NCBI RefSeq assembly: GCF_016806835.2 | Contig: NZ_CP086111.1 | Span: 427,501 to 491,500 of the forward strand | From: Skermanella rosea | GTDB taxonomy: Bacteria; Pseudomonadota; Alphaproteobacteria; Azospirillales; Azospirillaceae | Reading direction: 5' to 3' | Length of the DNA: 64,000 bases | Shown here: piece after piece, positions 47,119 to 59,760 of the stretch | Numbering within the stretch: the first letter of the stretch is position 1 | Layout of the letters: each line of letters starts with the position of its first letter | Notes under the pieces: generated by a model | What the model was told of the DNA's origin: nothing | Database searches by the model: none | The model's input: only the letters and a program-made list of their open reading frames with translations | Made by a program: the position numbers and the translations under genes

Positions 47119-47143
47119 AACATGCTGCACTGCACGGGGTTCC
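47119..47143 (-). promoter_or_regulatory. EcfG-type promoter of the YsnF gene
   Basis: On the minus strand GGAAC (47143-47139), 17 bases, then GTT (47121-47119): GGAAC-N16-TGTT, the general stress response promoter of alphaproteobacteria. The rest of 47034-47382 is A/T-richer than average and shows no gene. Confidence 0.7.
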
Positions 47144-47382
47144 TGAATTTATCTGCCAGGGTCAAAGTTTTATTATTCGTGTACAATAAAGAGTGAGAAT
47201 AATATTAAGTCTCTTTCGGATGGATGACGACATCCGCACTCCGTGGGATGATTAGCCATCACGATCGGGGACGGCTGATTCTTTGTGATATTTGTAAATC
47301 AGAAGCTTCCGTACATTTTCCTTTATTCCGACGGGTCGATCTTTATGGAAACCGACCTCCGGCGATCGACGCCGCCGGATTT

Positions 47383-48165
47383 CTAGGAAATCGTCCCGAA
47401 GCTCTGGACCAGCGTGCCGGAGATCAGGTGCCAGCCGTCCACCAGGACGAAGAAGATGATCTTGAACGGCATGGCGACCGCCGCCGGGGGCAGCATCATC
47501 ATGCCCATCGACATCAGGATCGAGGCGACCACCATGTCGATGATCAGGAACGGCAGGAACAGCAGGAAGCCGATCTCGAAGCCCCGGCGCAGTTCGGAGA
47601 TCATGAAGGCGGGGATCAGCACCTGGAGCGGCGTGTCCTCGGGCGTGCGGATCTCGCCGACCTTGGCGATGTCGGCGAACAGGATCAGGTCCGCCTCGCG
47701 CACGTGCCGCATCATGAAGGCGTGGAACGGCTTCACCGATTGGTCGAACGCCTCCATCTCGTCGATCTCGTTGGCGATCAGGGGGGCGATGCCGTTCGTG
47801 TAGGCCTCGTCCATGGTCGGAGCCATGATGAAGGCGGTCAGGAACAGGGCCAGGCTGATCATCACCGAGTTCGGCGGGGTCTGCTGGATGCCCATGGCGG
47901 TGCGCAGGAACGACAGCACCACGACGATCCGGACGAACGCGGTCACCATGACCAGGATGCTGGGGGCAAGCGACAGAACCGTCAGCAGGGCGAAAAGCTG
48001 GATGATCTGGGACGTGCTGGATCCGCCCGCCCGGTTCAGGTCCAGGCTGAAGCTCTGGGCCAGGGCCGGGGACGCCGCCAGCCATGCGCCAAGTCCCGCG
48101 GCGACGGCCAGCCCCGCGACGACCGCTCCCGCGGGAGTCCCCATCCTGAAGGTCGGCATCCTCAT
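47383..48165 (-). CDS. fliP: Flagellar export gate protein FliP
   Basis: 260 residues with a signal peptide (AAGLGAWLAASPALAQ) and four membrane segments. Diagnostic FliP stretches are FVRIVVVLSFLRTAMGIQQT, PPNSVMISLALFLTAFIMAP and MVVASILMSMGMMMLPPAAV. It forms the core of the export gate with FliQ and FliR (encoded at 50.7-51.8 kb). The start overlaps the fliO stop (ATGA). Last gene of fhlB-126 aa-fliO-fliP. Confidence 0.97.
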   Translation of the reverse strand: MRMPTFRMGTPAGAVVAGLAVAAGLGAWLAASPALAQSFSLDLNRAGGSSTSQIIQLFALLTVLSLAPSILVMVTAFVRIVVVLSFLRTAMGIQQTPPNSVMISLALFLTAFIMAPTMDEAYTNGIAPLIANEIDEMEAFDQSVKPFHAFMMRHVREADLILFADIAKVGEIRTPEDTPLQVLIPAFMISELRRGFEIGFLLFLPFLIIDMVVASILMSMGMMMLPPAAVAMPFKIIFFVLVDGWHLISGTLVQSFGTIS

Positions 48166-48455
48166 GGCACGGTGCTCCCGGCTTCCGCCGCGGGCCGGAT
48201 GCCGCTTTCCAGGACGAGGTCGGCGTTCATCCCGAGCAGCACCAGATGCTCGACGCCGTCGCGCCGGACCAGCACCAGCTTCCGGCGGGCGTCGATCTGC
48301 GCCACCTCGACGATGCCGAGCCGCCGCTCGCGGCCGGGACGGGGCGCTGCGGCTCCGCCATAGCCGAACCGTCTCATGACCCAGGCCGCGACGACGATCA
48401 GGCCCAGCACGAACACGAGGGCCAGGGCGAAGCGCAGATAGGTTTCCATCTCCAT
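48162..48455 (-). CDS. fliO: Flagellar biosynthesis protein FliO
   Basis: 97 residues from the ATG at 48455 (second ATG two codons on). One membrane segment (LRFALALVFVLGLIVVAAWV) precedes the cytoplasmic domain RRLGIVEVAQIDARRKLVLV / RRDGVEHLVLLG, the FliO pattern. It helps FliP complex formation. Overlaps fliP by four bases. Confidence 0.9.
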   Translation of the reverse strand: MEMETYLRFALALVFVLGLIVVAAWVMRRFGYGGAAAPRPGRERRLGIVEVAQIDARRKLVLVRRDGVEHLVLLGMNADLVLESGIRPAAEAGSTVP

Positions 48456-48483
48456 GTCGGTGGGTTCCAGGACTGTCGGGAGG

Positions 48484-48864
48484 CTATTCGCCGGTCGGGC
48501 CGCGCGGCGGCGGCTCCGGCTTGCGGCCATAGGCCAGCGAGGCGCGGTTGCGGGTCGCGACCCGTTCCAGCTCGATAGAGGTGTCGGCCCGGACCTTGTC
48601 GCAGGCGGCCGAGAGCCCGTTGAGGTCTTCCACCAGGGCCAGGAGCCTGGGCAGCAGCGCCCGGGCCGCTTCCGGAGGCCGGGTCTCCAGGGCGGCGCAG
48701 ATGGCGGCGATCCGGTCGTCCAGTCCGGCCAGGTCGATCACGCCGCCGCCGCTCAGCGCCACCTGCGCATCGGCCACCGCCAGCACGATCCCCTCCAGCT
48801 CCCGCTCGATCGCCTGCATGTCCGCGGCATCCGGAAGGGTCGGGGCCGGTGGGTGCCCGGTCAT
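48484..48864 (-). CDS. Hypothetical protein in the fliOP operon, 126 residues
   Basis: Not recognised. A helical, acidic soluble protein (AIERELEGIVLAVADAQVAL, LPRLLALVEDLNGLSAACDK) with a disordered Pro-rich C-terminus. It overlaps the fhlB stop (ATGA) and lies 28 bases before fliO, so it is co-expressed with export genes. It may be a flagellar chaperone-like protein; no direct evidence. Confidence 0.7.
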   Translation of the reverse strand: MTGHPPAPTLPDAADMQAIERELEGIVLAVADAQVALSGGGVIDLAGLDDRIAAICAALETRPPEAARALLPRLLALVEDLNGLSAACDKVRADTSIELERVATRNRASLAYGRKPEPPPRGPTGE

Positions 48865-49220
48865 GGCTGGCCTCCGCAGGGCGGCAGCTTGCCGTTCGCC
48901 CGATAGATGTAGGCGAGGATCTCGGCCACCGCGACCAGGGCGTCGGCAGGGATCTCCGAATCGAGCTGGACCACCGACAGCAACTCGGCGAGATCGGCGT
49001 CCTCGCGCACCTTCACGCCGGAGGCGAACGCCATTTCCAGGATCTGCTCCGCGACATGCCCCTGTCCGCTGGCCACCACGCGCGGCAGGGACGGGCCGTC
49101 CAGTTCGTACTGGAGAGCCACGGCGATGGGGCGGCGCGGCTTGGCGTGCCGGCTGCGGGAACGGCCCGCGTCTGAGGGGTCCGGATAGGCCACGGAGGTC
49201 TCGACCAGGTTTTGCGACAT
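48861..49220 (-). CDS. fhlB: FlhB C-terminal domain homologue (FhlB)
   Basis: 119 residues: RRPIAVALQYELDGPSLPRV, GHVAEQILEMAFASGVKVRE and DSEIPADALVAVAEILAYIY match the FlhB cytoplasmic domain, but there is no membrane part and no NPTH autocleavage motif. Stand-alone FhlB proteins can partly replace the FlhB C-terminal domain in export-specificity switching. The full-length FlhB is encoded at 51867. Start ATG at 49220; first gene of the minus-strand operon. Confidence 0.85.
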   Translation of the reverse strand: MSQNLVETSVAYPDPSDAGRSRSRHAKPRRPIAVALQYELDGPSLPRVVASGQGHVAEQILEMAFASGVKVREDADLAELLSVVQLDSEIPADALVAVAEILAYIYRANGKLPPCGGQP

Positions 49221-49300
49221 TGCCCGCTTGCGCGGGCCGGCCGTCACCCTAATCCGGTCATGCTTAACCAAATCTGAAGGAGGGCGCGGCAATCTTGACC

Positions 49301-49315
49301 CGGCAGGAATTGCCG
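49301..49315. promoter_or_regulatory. Putative FlbD (ftr-like) site before flgB
   Basis: Perfect CGGCA-GGAAT-TGCCG, 60 bp upstream of the flgB sigma-54 promoter. A CtrA-like near match TTAA-CCAAATC-TGAA lies at 49264-49278, on the fhlB side. Confidence 0.68.
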
Positions 49316-49375
49316 CAGTGCCGGCCGCCACCGGCCTGCGACGGGACGATCCTCGGGAATCCGGGGCTTCCGGCG

Positions 49376-49393
49376 TTGGCTCGCGACTTGCTT
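49376..49393 (+). promoter_or_regulatory. Sigma-54 promoter of flgB-flgC-fliE-fliQ-fliR-flhB
   Basis: TTGGCTCGCGACTTGCTT: GG-N10-GC with a full TTGCTT -12 element. Predicted start ~49403, about 100 bases before flgB. Confidence 0.82.
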
Positions 49394-49438
49394 GGGGGAT
49401 GGGGGCGGCCGGAGTTCGGTCGGGCCGCCGCCGCGGCG

Positions 49439-49454
49439 TTAACGGCAAATTAAC
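49439..49454 (+). promoter_or_regulatory. CtrA-type box upstream of flgB
   Basis: TTAA-CGGCAAA-TTAAC, a perfect match. It lies between the predicted sigma-54 start and flgB, so it could drive a second promoter or block the first. Confidence 0.7.
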
Positions 49455-49501
49455 GCGGGCGGGCAATTCTGGAACCTTGCGTTGCAAAGGGTGGTGGCAC
49501 C

Positions 49502-49912
49502 ATGGATCTGGGCAATACGGGGCTCTTCAAGCTCATGAAGGGCAAGCTGGACTGGCTGACCGAGCGCCAGCAGGTGCTCGCCCAGAACATCGCCAATGCC
49601 GACACGCCGCGCTACCGCCCGAGCGACCTGACCGGGTTCACCTTCGACAACGCGCTCAGCCAGACCCGCCAGCTGGCTCCCCGGATGACGGCGGTCGGCC
49701 ACATGTCCGGTTCGGTCGCGGCGCGCGGCAACGATGTCCGCGAGGACCGGCCGAAGAGCAATTTCGAAGTCGCGCCGGACGGCAACTCGGTGGTGCTGGA
49801 GGAGCAGATGAGCAAGGTCGCCGACACCGGCATGACCTACCAGCTCGTCACGAACCTGTACCGCAAGCATGTCGGGCTGATGCGCACGGCCATCGGCCGC
49901 GGCGGCGTCTGA
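49502..49912 (+). CDS. flgB: Flagellar basal-body rod protein FlgB
   Basis: 136 residues with the rod motif QVLAQNIANADTPRYRPSDL and a C-terminal helix TGMTYQLVTNLYRKHVGLMR. It forms the proximal rod with FlgC and FlgF. First gene of the export-gate operon. Confidence 0.96.
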   Translation: MDLGNTGLFKLMKGKLDWLTERQQVLAQNIANADTPRYRPSDLTGFTFDNALSQTRQLAPRMTAVGHMSGSVAARGNDVREDRPKSNFEVAPDGNSVVLEEQMSKVADTGMTYQLVTNLYRKHVGLMRTAIGRGGV

Positions 49913-49946
49913 CTGCTGAAACCCGACGCCAGGAGGAGGACAACAC

Positions 49947-50357
49947 ATGGATCTGCGCGACAGCCTGAACGTCGCCGCCGCCGGCATGAAGGTCCAGGGG
50001 GCCCGCATCAAGGTCATCGCCGAGAACATGGCCAACGCCAACTCGACGGCCGAGACGCCCAACGACCTGCCGTACCGGCGCAAGGTCATCACCTTCGAGA
50101 ACGCGCTCGACCGCGAGATGGGCGTCGAGACCGTGCGGGTGCGCAAGATCGACAAGGACCGCAGCGACTTCCAGAGGCGCTACGACCCGACCCACCCGAG
50201 CGCCAATGCCGAAGGCTACGTCCTGTTCCCCAACGTCAACACGCTGGTCGAGACCAACGACATGCGCGAGGCGCAGCGGAGCTACGAGGCCAACCTGAGC
50301 GTCATCGAGGCGTCCAAGACGCTGCTGATGCGCACCATCGAGATCCTGCGCGGCTGA
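49947..50357 (+). CDS. flgC: Flagellar basal-body rod protein FlgC
   Basis: 136 residues: NVAAAGMKVQGARIKVIAEN, then MANANSTAETPNDLPYRRK, the FlgC-specific loop, and the C-terminal EAQRSYEANLSVIEASKTL. Proximal rod subunit. AGGAGGA ribosome site; 34 bases after flgB. Confidence 0.97.
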   Translation: MDLRDSLNVAAAGMKVQGARIKVIAENMANANSTAETPNDLPYRRKVITFENALDREMGVETVRVRKIDKDRSDFQRRYDPTHPSANAEGYVLFPNVNTLVETNDMREAQRSYEANLSVIEASKTLLMRTIEILRG

Positions 50358-50395
50358 CCCGCGCGGCTGAACCGCCCTTGTCCGGAGCCTGAACC

Positions 50396-50701
50396 ATGGT
50401 CGCCACCGTCGCCAACGCCGTCAACGCCTATGCCAAGATGGCAGCCACCGGCACCACGCCCGGCATGGCGCCGCGCGACGCCGGCCCGTCCTTCGCGACG
50501 TTCGTCCGCGAGGCGGCGGAGACCGGCATCGGGCAGCTTCACCGGAGCGAGCAGGTCAGCGCCGCCGCGGTCGTCGGCAAGGCCGACCTGACCGAGGTCA
50601 TCACCGCGGTGACCAACGCCGAGCTGACGCTGCAGACGGCGACCAGCGTGCGGGACAAGGTGGTGCAGGCCTACCAGGAAATCCTGCGGATGCCGATCTG
50701 A
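50396..50701 (+). CDS. fliE: Flagellar hook-basal body complex protein FliE
   Basis: 101 residues with SFATFVREAAETGIGQLHRS and the FliE signature ADLTEVITAVTNAELTLQTA followed by RDKVVQAYQEILRMPI. It links the MS ring to the rod. It stands after flgC, as in most bacteria. Confidence 0.95.
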   Translation: MVATVANAVNAYAKMAATGTTPGMAPRDAGPSFATFVREAAETGIGQLHRSEQVSAAAVVGKADLTEVITAVTNAELTLQTATSVRDKVVQAYQEILRMPI

Positions 50702-50740
50702 GCCTTCCCCGAAGCCGAAGCCGAAGCCGGTGCCTGGCCC

Positions 50741-51013
50741 ATGAACGAGACCGACGTGATGGAGGTCGTCCGCGAATCGATCGTCGTGACGCTGAAGATC
50801 GGCGGCCCGATCATGGTCCTGACGCTGGTCGTCGGGCTCGTGATCTCCCTGTTCCAGGCCTTGACGCAGATCCAGGAAATGACGCTGACCTTCGTGCCCA
50901 AGGTGGTCCTCGTGTTCGGCGTCCTGCTGCTGCTGATGCCCTACATGCTGTCGACCCTGATCACCTTCACCCAGCAGCTGGCCGACCGGATCATCGGCAT
51001 GGGAGCCACATGA
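50741..51013 (+). CDS. fliQ: Flagellar export gate protein FliQ
   Basis: 90 residues with two membrane segments: GGPIMVLTLVVGLVISLFQA and VVLVFGVLLLLMPYMLSTLI, joined by TQIQEMTLTFVPK. Component of the FliPQR export channel. Ends four bases before fliR. Confidence 0.96.
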   Translation: MNETDVMEVVRESIVVTLKIGGPIMVLTLVVGLVISLFQALTQIQEMTLTFVPKVVLVFGVLLLLMPYMLSTLITFTQQLADRIIGMGAT

Positions 51014-51017
51014 TCCC

Positions 51018-51794
51018 ATGCCGATGGAGCTGCTGAGCCTGAACGAGGCGCTGACCGGACAGATCTACGCCTTCATCGTGATTTTCTCGCGGATCGGCAC
51101 CGCCTTCATGCTGCTGCCGGGTTTCGGCGACGCCTACGTCTCCGCCCGCATCCGGCTGCTCCTGGCGCTTGCCATCACCCTGGTGGTCCAGCCGATCCTG
51201 ATGCCCATGCTGCCGCCGGTCCCCGCGGGCGCCCTGGGATTGACCGTGCTGATCGTGAAGGAGGGCTTCATCGGGGTCTTCCTCGGCACCGTCACGCGGT
51301 TGCTGACGGCGGCGCTTGATATCGCCGGGACCATCATCTCCATGCAGATCGGCCTGTCCAACGCCTTCATGTTCAATCCGGCGCTGGCGGCCCAGGGCAC
51401 CCTGATCGGCGCCTACATGGGCTATATCGGCATCGTCCTGCTGTTCGTCACCGACCTCGACCATCTCCTGATCCTCGCGGTGGTCGGGAGCTACGAGGTG
51501 TTCGTCCCGGGCGCCGTCCTGCCGATGGGCGACTTCGCCGAAATGACGACGAAGATGGTCGGGCAGAGCTTCGCGATCGGCGCCCAGATGGCCGCACCTT
51601 TCCTGGCGGTCGGCATCATGTTCAACCTGGCGATCGGCCTGCTTCAGAAGATGATGCCGCAGTTCCAGGCCTTCAGCGTGATCATGGGCGGACAGGTCGC
51701 CCTTGGCCTGGGACTGTTCGCGATCGTCATCTCGGCGACCATGCTGTTCTGGCTGCGGACGGTCCAGGACACCCTGATGGGATTGCTCGGCTGA
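51018..51794 (+). CDS. fliR: Flagellar export gate protein FliR
   Basis: 258 residues, about six membrane segments. FSRIGTAFMLLPGFGDAYVS and LDIAGTIISMQIGLSNAFMF are FliR signatures; the C-terminus has VALGLGLFAIVISATMLFWL. It closes the FliPQR complex and contacts FlhB, encoded next. Confidence 0.96.
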   Translation: MPMELLSLNEALTGQIYAFIVIFSRIGTAFMLLPGFGDAYVSARIRLLLALAITLVVQPILMPMLPPVPAGALGLTVLIVKEGFIGVFLGTVTRLLTAALDIAGTIISMQIGLSNAFMFNPALAAQGTLIGAYMGYIGIVLLFVTDLDHLLILAVVGSYEVFVPGAVLPMGDFAEMTTKMVGQSFAIGAQMAAPFLAVGIMFNLAIGLLQKMMPQFQAFSVIMGGQVALGLGLFAIVISATMLFWLRTVQDTLMGLLG

Positions 51795-51866
51795 GCCCGC
51801 TCCGGACACGCGGTCGTCCCGGCCCCGAAACGGCCGGTGGACCGCCTCGGCTGCTTGGAGGTGCCG

Positions 51867-52943
51867 ATGGCCGAGGAAGATGATGATGCTTCCAAAACGG
51901 AAGACCCGACCGGAAAAAAGCTGAGCGACGCCCGCGAGAAGGGCAACGTTCCGATGAGCCAGGAGGCCAAGAACTGGCTGATGCTGCTCGGCGGGCTGGT
52001 GGTGGTCTCCCTCGTGGCGCCGGCGTCCATCCGGCGGCTGAGCGACGCGCTCGTGGGATTCTTCGAGCGGGCCGGCACCGAACGGCTCGACCAGGGGATG
52101 ATCGGGCTGATCCTGGCCGATACCGTATTGACCGCCCTGCTGGCGATCCTGCTGCCGGTGATCATCATGGCGGCGGCCGGCGCGCTGGGCACGCTTCTCC
52201 AGATCGGATGGCTGGTCACCGCGGAGAAGATGAAGCCGGACCTGACCAAGCTGAACCCGCTGCCCGCCTTCATGAGGCTGTTCTCGATGCAGAACAGCCT
52301 GGAACTGGTCAAGGGCTTCGTGAAGATGGCGGTGGTCGGCGTCGTCTGCGCGATCGTCCTGCGGCCGGTGATCACCAGCGTCGAGCACTATGCCGGCATG
52401 CCCATGGACCTGCTGCTGGCCGAGACCCAGTACCTCGTGGTCAAGCTTTTCCTGTGGGTCACGATCATCATGCTGTTCGTGGCCATGGCCGACTTCTTCT
52501 ATCAGCGGTTCGAGTACACCAAGAAGATGCGGATGACCAAGCAGGACGTGAAGGAGGAGTTCAAGCAGCAGGAAGGCGACCCGATCGTCAAGGCGCGCCT
52601 GCGCCAGATGCGCTTCGACAAGGCGCGGCGTCGCATGATGCAGGCCGTCCCGCGCGCCGACGTGGTCGTGACCAACCCGACCCACTTCGCGGTCGCCCTG
52701 AAATACGACCAGTCGGCCATGGCGGCGCCGGTCGTGCTGGCCAAGGGCGCCGACGCCGTCGCCGCCAAGATCCGCGAGATCGCCCGGGAACACGACATTC
52801 CGCTGGTCGAGAACCCGCCGCTGGCGCGCGCGCTCTATGCCGCCGTGGAAATCGACCAGGAGATTCCGCCGGAACATTATAAAGCCATGGCGGAGGTCAT
52901 ATCCTACGTGTTCAAGCTCAAAAATCGCTTCTCGGGACGGTAA
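51867..52943 (+). CDS. flhB: Flagellar export switch protein FlhB
   Basis: 358 residues from the ATG at 51867 with GGAGG five bases upstream. N-terminal DDASKTEDPTGKKLSDAREK, four membrane segments, and the cytoplasmic domain with the autocleavage motif TNPTHFAVALKYDQS. It switches export from rod/hook to filament substrates together with FliK. cckA follows within 20 bases. Confidence 0.97.
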   Translation: MAEEDDDASKTEDPTGKKLSDAREKGNVPMSQEAKNWLMLLGGLVVVSLVAPASIRRLSDALVGFFERAGTERLDQGMIGLILADTVLTALLAILLPVIIMAAAGALGTLLQIGWLVTAEKMKPDLTKLNPLPAFMRLFSMQNSLELVKGFVKMAVVGVVCAIVLRPVITSVEHYAGMPMDLLLAETQYLVVKLFLWVTIIMLFVAMADFFYQRFEYTKKMRMTKQDVKEEFKQQEGDPIVKARLRQMRFDKARRRMMQAVPRADVVVTNPTHFAVALKYDQSAMAAPVVLAKGADAVAAKIREIAREHDIPLVENPPLARALYAAVEIDQEIPPEHYKAMAEVISYVFKLKNRFSGR

Positions 52944-52963
52944 CCGTACCTCGCGCGGAACGC

Positions 52964-55621
52964 ATGCAAGTAGTAGGATCGATACTTAATCATTGGCATG
53001 GGGCAGCAGTGCAGGAGCAGGTTTCTTCATCCGCCCTCGACCTTGCGGGGCCGAGGCTGTCCACCCTGGAGAAGCCGGCGAGCGACGGCGTCCTGGCCCG
53101 CACCGCCGTCTTCGGCGCGGGCGGGCTGGCGGCGGTCGGCGCCGCCGGGCTGGGGCTGGCGGCAGGGGGGATCGTGACCGATCCCGTGGCCCTGAGCGGC
53201 GGCATGTTCGCCCTTCTCGCCGCCGGCGGCGCCGCGCTGGCGAGCAGGATCTCGTCGCTCCAGGCATCTGGCCGGGGACGGACCGATGGCGAGCGGGCGA
53301 TGCTGGCCAGCGCCTTCCAGGCGGGGGCGGTAGGGCGCATGATCACCGGCCGTGACGGCCGCGTCGTGCAGGTCAACGCCGTCTTCCGCCATCTGGCCGG
53401 CGGGGCCGGCAAGGACGAGCTCGAGTCGTTCCGGCTGCGTTTCGATCATGACCCGGAGATGGCCGCCGGCATCCGCAAACTGGTCGATGCGGCGTTGCGC
53501 GGCGACGCGGCGTCCGCCGAGCTGGCCTTCGAGCCGGGCCGGCCATGGTTCCTGGTCCAGGTGATGCCGCTGACCGATGCGGATCCGGCCGCCGACGGCC
53601 CGGACTCCGGGGAGAAGCTGGTCAAGTGGGTGGTCGAGGACATCACCGAACGCAAGCTGGCCGAGCAGCAGTTGCGTGACGAACAGGCGAACCTGTCCGA
53701 CTTCATGGGCAGCGCGCCGATCGGCTTCTATTCCGTCGATCAGGACGGCCGCTTCCTGTACGCCAACGCCACCCTGGCCGAATGGCTCGGCTGCACGCCG
53801 GCCGACCTGGTCGGCAGCCAGGTCAGGCTGCACGACGTCCTGGCCGAACCGCCCCCCGGCGCGTCGGCGGCGCACAGCCCGTTCCCCGGTGCCGAGAGCC
53901 GCGGCGACGTGACCATGAAGGGCCCCGGGGGGCGGCGGTTCCAGGCATCGATCGTCCAGACCGTGGTGGCGTCGGGCGACGGCCGGTCGCTGCGGACCCG
54001 CTCGGTGGTGCGGGACCTGACGCCCGAGCGGGAGTGGCGCGAGGCCCTGCACCTGTCGGAGCAGCGGTTCCAGAGCTTCTTCGAGGAGGCGCCGATCGGC
54101 ATCGCGCTGATCGACGAGGGCGGCAGGCTGGCGGAATGCAACCAGGCATTCCTGACCATGGTGGGACGCCCGCTGCGCAGCATCATGGGATGCCCCTTGG
54201 CCGAGCTGTTCAGCGCGGGCGAGCGGTCCACGGTGGTCGCCCGCCTGGAGCAGATCAAGTCCGGCTCCGACATGATCGCTCCGTTCGAGGTCAACCTGCG
54301 CGCCCAGGGCCGCGACAAGAAGATGGCGCAGCTCTACGCCCGCCGGATGGCCGGCGGGTCGGGCAACGGATCAGGGAGCGGCGAGGCCGGGCCAGGTTCC
54401 GGCTCCGGAATGATCCTTCACTTCATCGATCTGACCGAGCAGAAGAGCCTGGAGGCGCAGTTCGCCCAGAGCCAGAAGATGCAGGCGATCGGGCAGCTCG
54501 CGGGCGGCGTGGCCCACGACTTCAACAACCTGCTGACCGCGATGATCGGCTTCTGCGACCTGCTGCTGCTCCGGCACAAGCCGGGCGACCAGTCGTTCAG
54601 CGACATCATGCAGATCAAGCAGAACGCCAACCGGGCGGCCAACCTGGTGCGCCAGCTGCTGGCCTTCTCGCGCCAGCAGACGCTGCAGCCGCGGGTGCTC
54701 AACATCACCGACGTCCTGGCCGAGCTGTCGAACCTGCTGCGCCGGCTGATCGGCGAGAACATCGAGCTGAAGATGACCCACGGCCGCGACCTGGGCCTGA
54801 TCAAGGTCGACCAGGGCCAGCTCGAGCAGGTCATCATCAATCTCGCCGTCAACGCCCGCGACGCCATGGCGGGCGGCGGGCGGCTGACCATCCAGACCAG
54901 CAACGTCTCGACCGACGGCCCGACCCGACGCGAGCACGAGGAGATGCCGCCCGGCGAATATGTCGCGATCGAGGTGTCGGATACCGGCATCGGCATCCCG
55001 AAGGAAAACATCGCCCGCATCTTCGAGCCGTTCTTCTCGACCAAGGAGGTCGGTTCCGGCACCGGCCTCGGCCTGTCCACCGTGTACGGCATCGTGCGCC
55101 AGACCGGCGGCTTCATCTTCGTCGACAGTGCCCCCGGCGAGGGCGCCAAGTTCACCATCTACCTGCCGCGCCACCAGTCGGCGAAGGCCGCCGGCGCCAC
55201 GGCCGAAGCCGAGAGCGAGGCCCGGGAACGGTCGGCCGGGGACCTGACGGGGACCGGGACCATCCTGCTGGTCGAGGACGAGGACGCGGTGCGCGTGTTC
55301 AGCGCCCGGGCGCTCCGCAACAAGGGCTACCAGGTGCTGGAAGCCCGCAGCGGCGAGGCGGCCCTCAGCCTGCTGAACTCCGAGTCGAACCGGGTCGACC
55401 TGCTGGTCAGCGACGTGGTGATGCCGCACATGGACGGGCCCACGCTGATCCGGCACGTCCGCGACAAGCGTCCGGAAATGAAGGTGATCTTCATCTCCGG
55501 CTATACCGAGGACAAGTTCCGCGACCAGATCGACGCCGGCGAGCACATCCATTTCCTGCCCAAGCCGTTCAGTCTCAAGCAGCTTGCCGGCAAGGTGAAG
55601 GAGGTCCTGCGCGACGGGTGA
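52964..55621 (+). CDS. cckA: Hybrid histidine kinase CckA
   Basis: 885 residues. Two N-terminal membrane segments (~40-90), three PAS-like domains (IGFYSVDQDGRFLYANATLA; IGIALIDEGGRLAECNQAFL), then a HisKA domain with the phospho-His in GGVAHDFNNLLTAMIGF (~518). The HATPase domain has FEPFFSTKEVGSGTGLGLST. A C-terminal receiver carries the phospho-Asp in DLLVSDVVMPHMDG (~815). This layout and the HDFNNLLTAMIGFCDLLL segment are typical of CckA, the start of the CckA-ChpT-CtrA relay that controls cell cycle and motility. It is placed directly after flhB. Confidence 0.92.
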   Translation: MQVVGSILNHWHGAAVQEQVSSSALDLAGPRLSTLEKPASDGVLARTAVFGAGGLAAVGAAGLGLAAGGIVTDPVALSGGMFALLAAGGAALASRISSLQASGRGRTDGERAMLASAFQAGAVGRMITGRDGRVVQVNAVFRHLAGGAGKDELESFRLRFDHDPEMAAGIRKLVDAALRGDAASAELAFEPGRPWFLVQVMPLTDADPAADGPDSGEKLVKWVVEDITERKLAEQQLRDEQANLSDFMGSAPIGFYSVDQDGRFLYANATLAEWLGCTPADLVGSQVRLHDVLAEPPPGASAAHSPFPGAESRGDVTMKGPGGRRFQASIVQTVVASGDGRSLRTRSVVRDLTPEREWREALHLSEQRFQSFFEEAPIGIALIDEGGRLAECNQAFLTMVGRPLRSIMGCPLAELFSAGERSTVVARLEQIKSGSDMIAPFEVNLRAQGRDKKMAQLYARRMAGGSGNGSGSGEAGPGSGSGMILHFIDLTEQKSLEAQFAQSQKMQAIGQLAGGVAHDFNNLLTAMIGFCDLLLLRHKPGDQSFSDIMQIKQNANRAANLVRQLLAFSRQQTLQPRVLNITDVLAELSNLLRRLIGENIELKMTHGRDLGLIKVDQGQLEQVIINLAVNARDAMAGGGRLTIQTSNVSTDGPTRREHEEMPPGEYVAIEVSDTGIGIPKENIARIFEPFFSTKEVGSGTGLGLSTVYGIVRQTGGFIFVDSAPGEGAKFTIYLPRHQSAKAAGATAEAESEARERSAGDLTGTGTILLVEDEDAVRVFSARALRNKGYQVLEARSGEAALSLLNSESNRVDLLVSDVVMPHMDGPTLIRHVRDKRPEMKVIFISGYTEDKFRDQIDAGEHIHFLPKPFSLKQLAGKVKEVLRDG

Positions 55622-55689
55622 AACGGGCCGCGGCCGCTTCCACAGATCGGGCTCCTCCGGACGGCTGCGGAATATGGAACGGGCAATTC

Positions 55690-55704
55690 GTTCTCTTTAT
55701 GTTC
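55690..55704 (+). promoter_or_regulatory. LexA (SOS) box upstream of recA
   Basis: GTTC-TCTTTAT-GTTC, a perfect alphaproteobacterial LexA site (GTTC-N7-GTTC), about 90 bases before the recA start. A second, weaker ATTC-TCTTCAC-GTTG lies near 55742. Confidence 0.88.
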
Positions 55705-55793
55705 TGATTGTCCCTTGGCAGGGAGGAACGGAAAGAGTACATTCTCTTCACGTTGCACTCCTGCCGACCGTATGAGAGAAGAGGGGCCCCAGC

Positions 55794-56870
<1,077 letters not shown>

Positions 56871-56917
56871 TCCGCACCGCGCGATACCCTGCCCGGGGTA
56901 TCGCGCACCGGAAAGCG

Positions 56918-56950
56918 AGCCGCGCGGGCCTTCGGGACCGCGCGGCTTTT
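56918..56950 (+). terminator. Rho-independent terminator of recA
   Basis: Stem AGCCGCGCGG / CCGCGCGGCT, ten-base loop, then TTTT. A separate hairpin GCGCGATACCC/GGGTATCGCGC without T-run lies just after the recA stop. Confidence 0.88.
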
Positions 56951-57098
56951 CCGTTTGGGCATTCCCCGGGGCTTCGGTCGGGCATCGGTGGACATCGGCC
57001 CCACCGGCACGGTACAAGCAGGTAAACCCGTGTCGGCCGAAACCTTTGAACAGAAGACGGGCCGCACCATACCTGCGTCCTGGGAACCGAGCGCCATC

Positions 57099-59759
<2,661 letters not shown>

Positions 59760-59760
59760 G

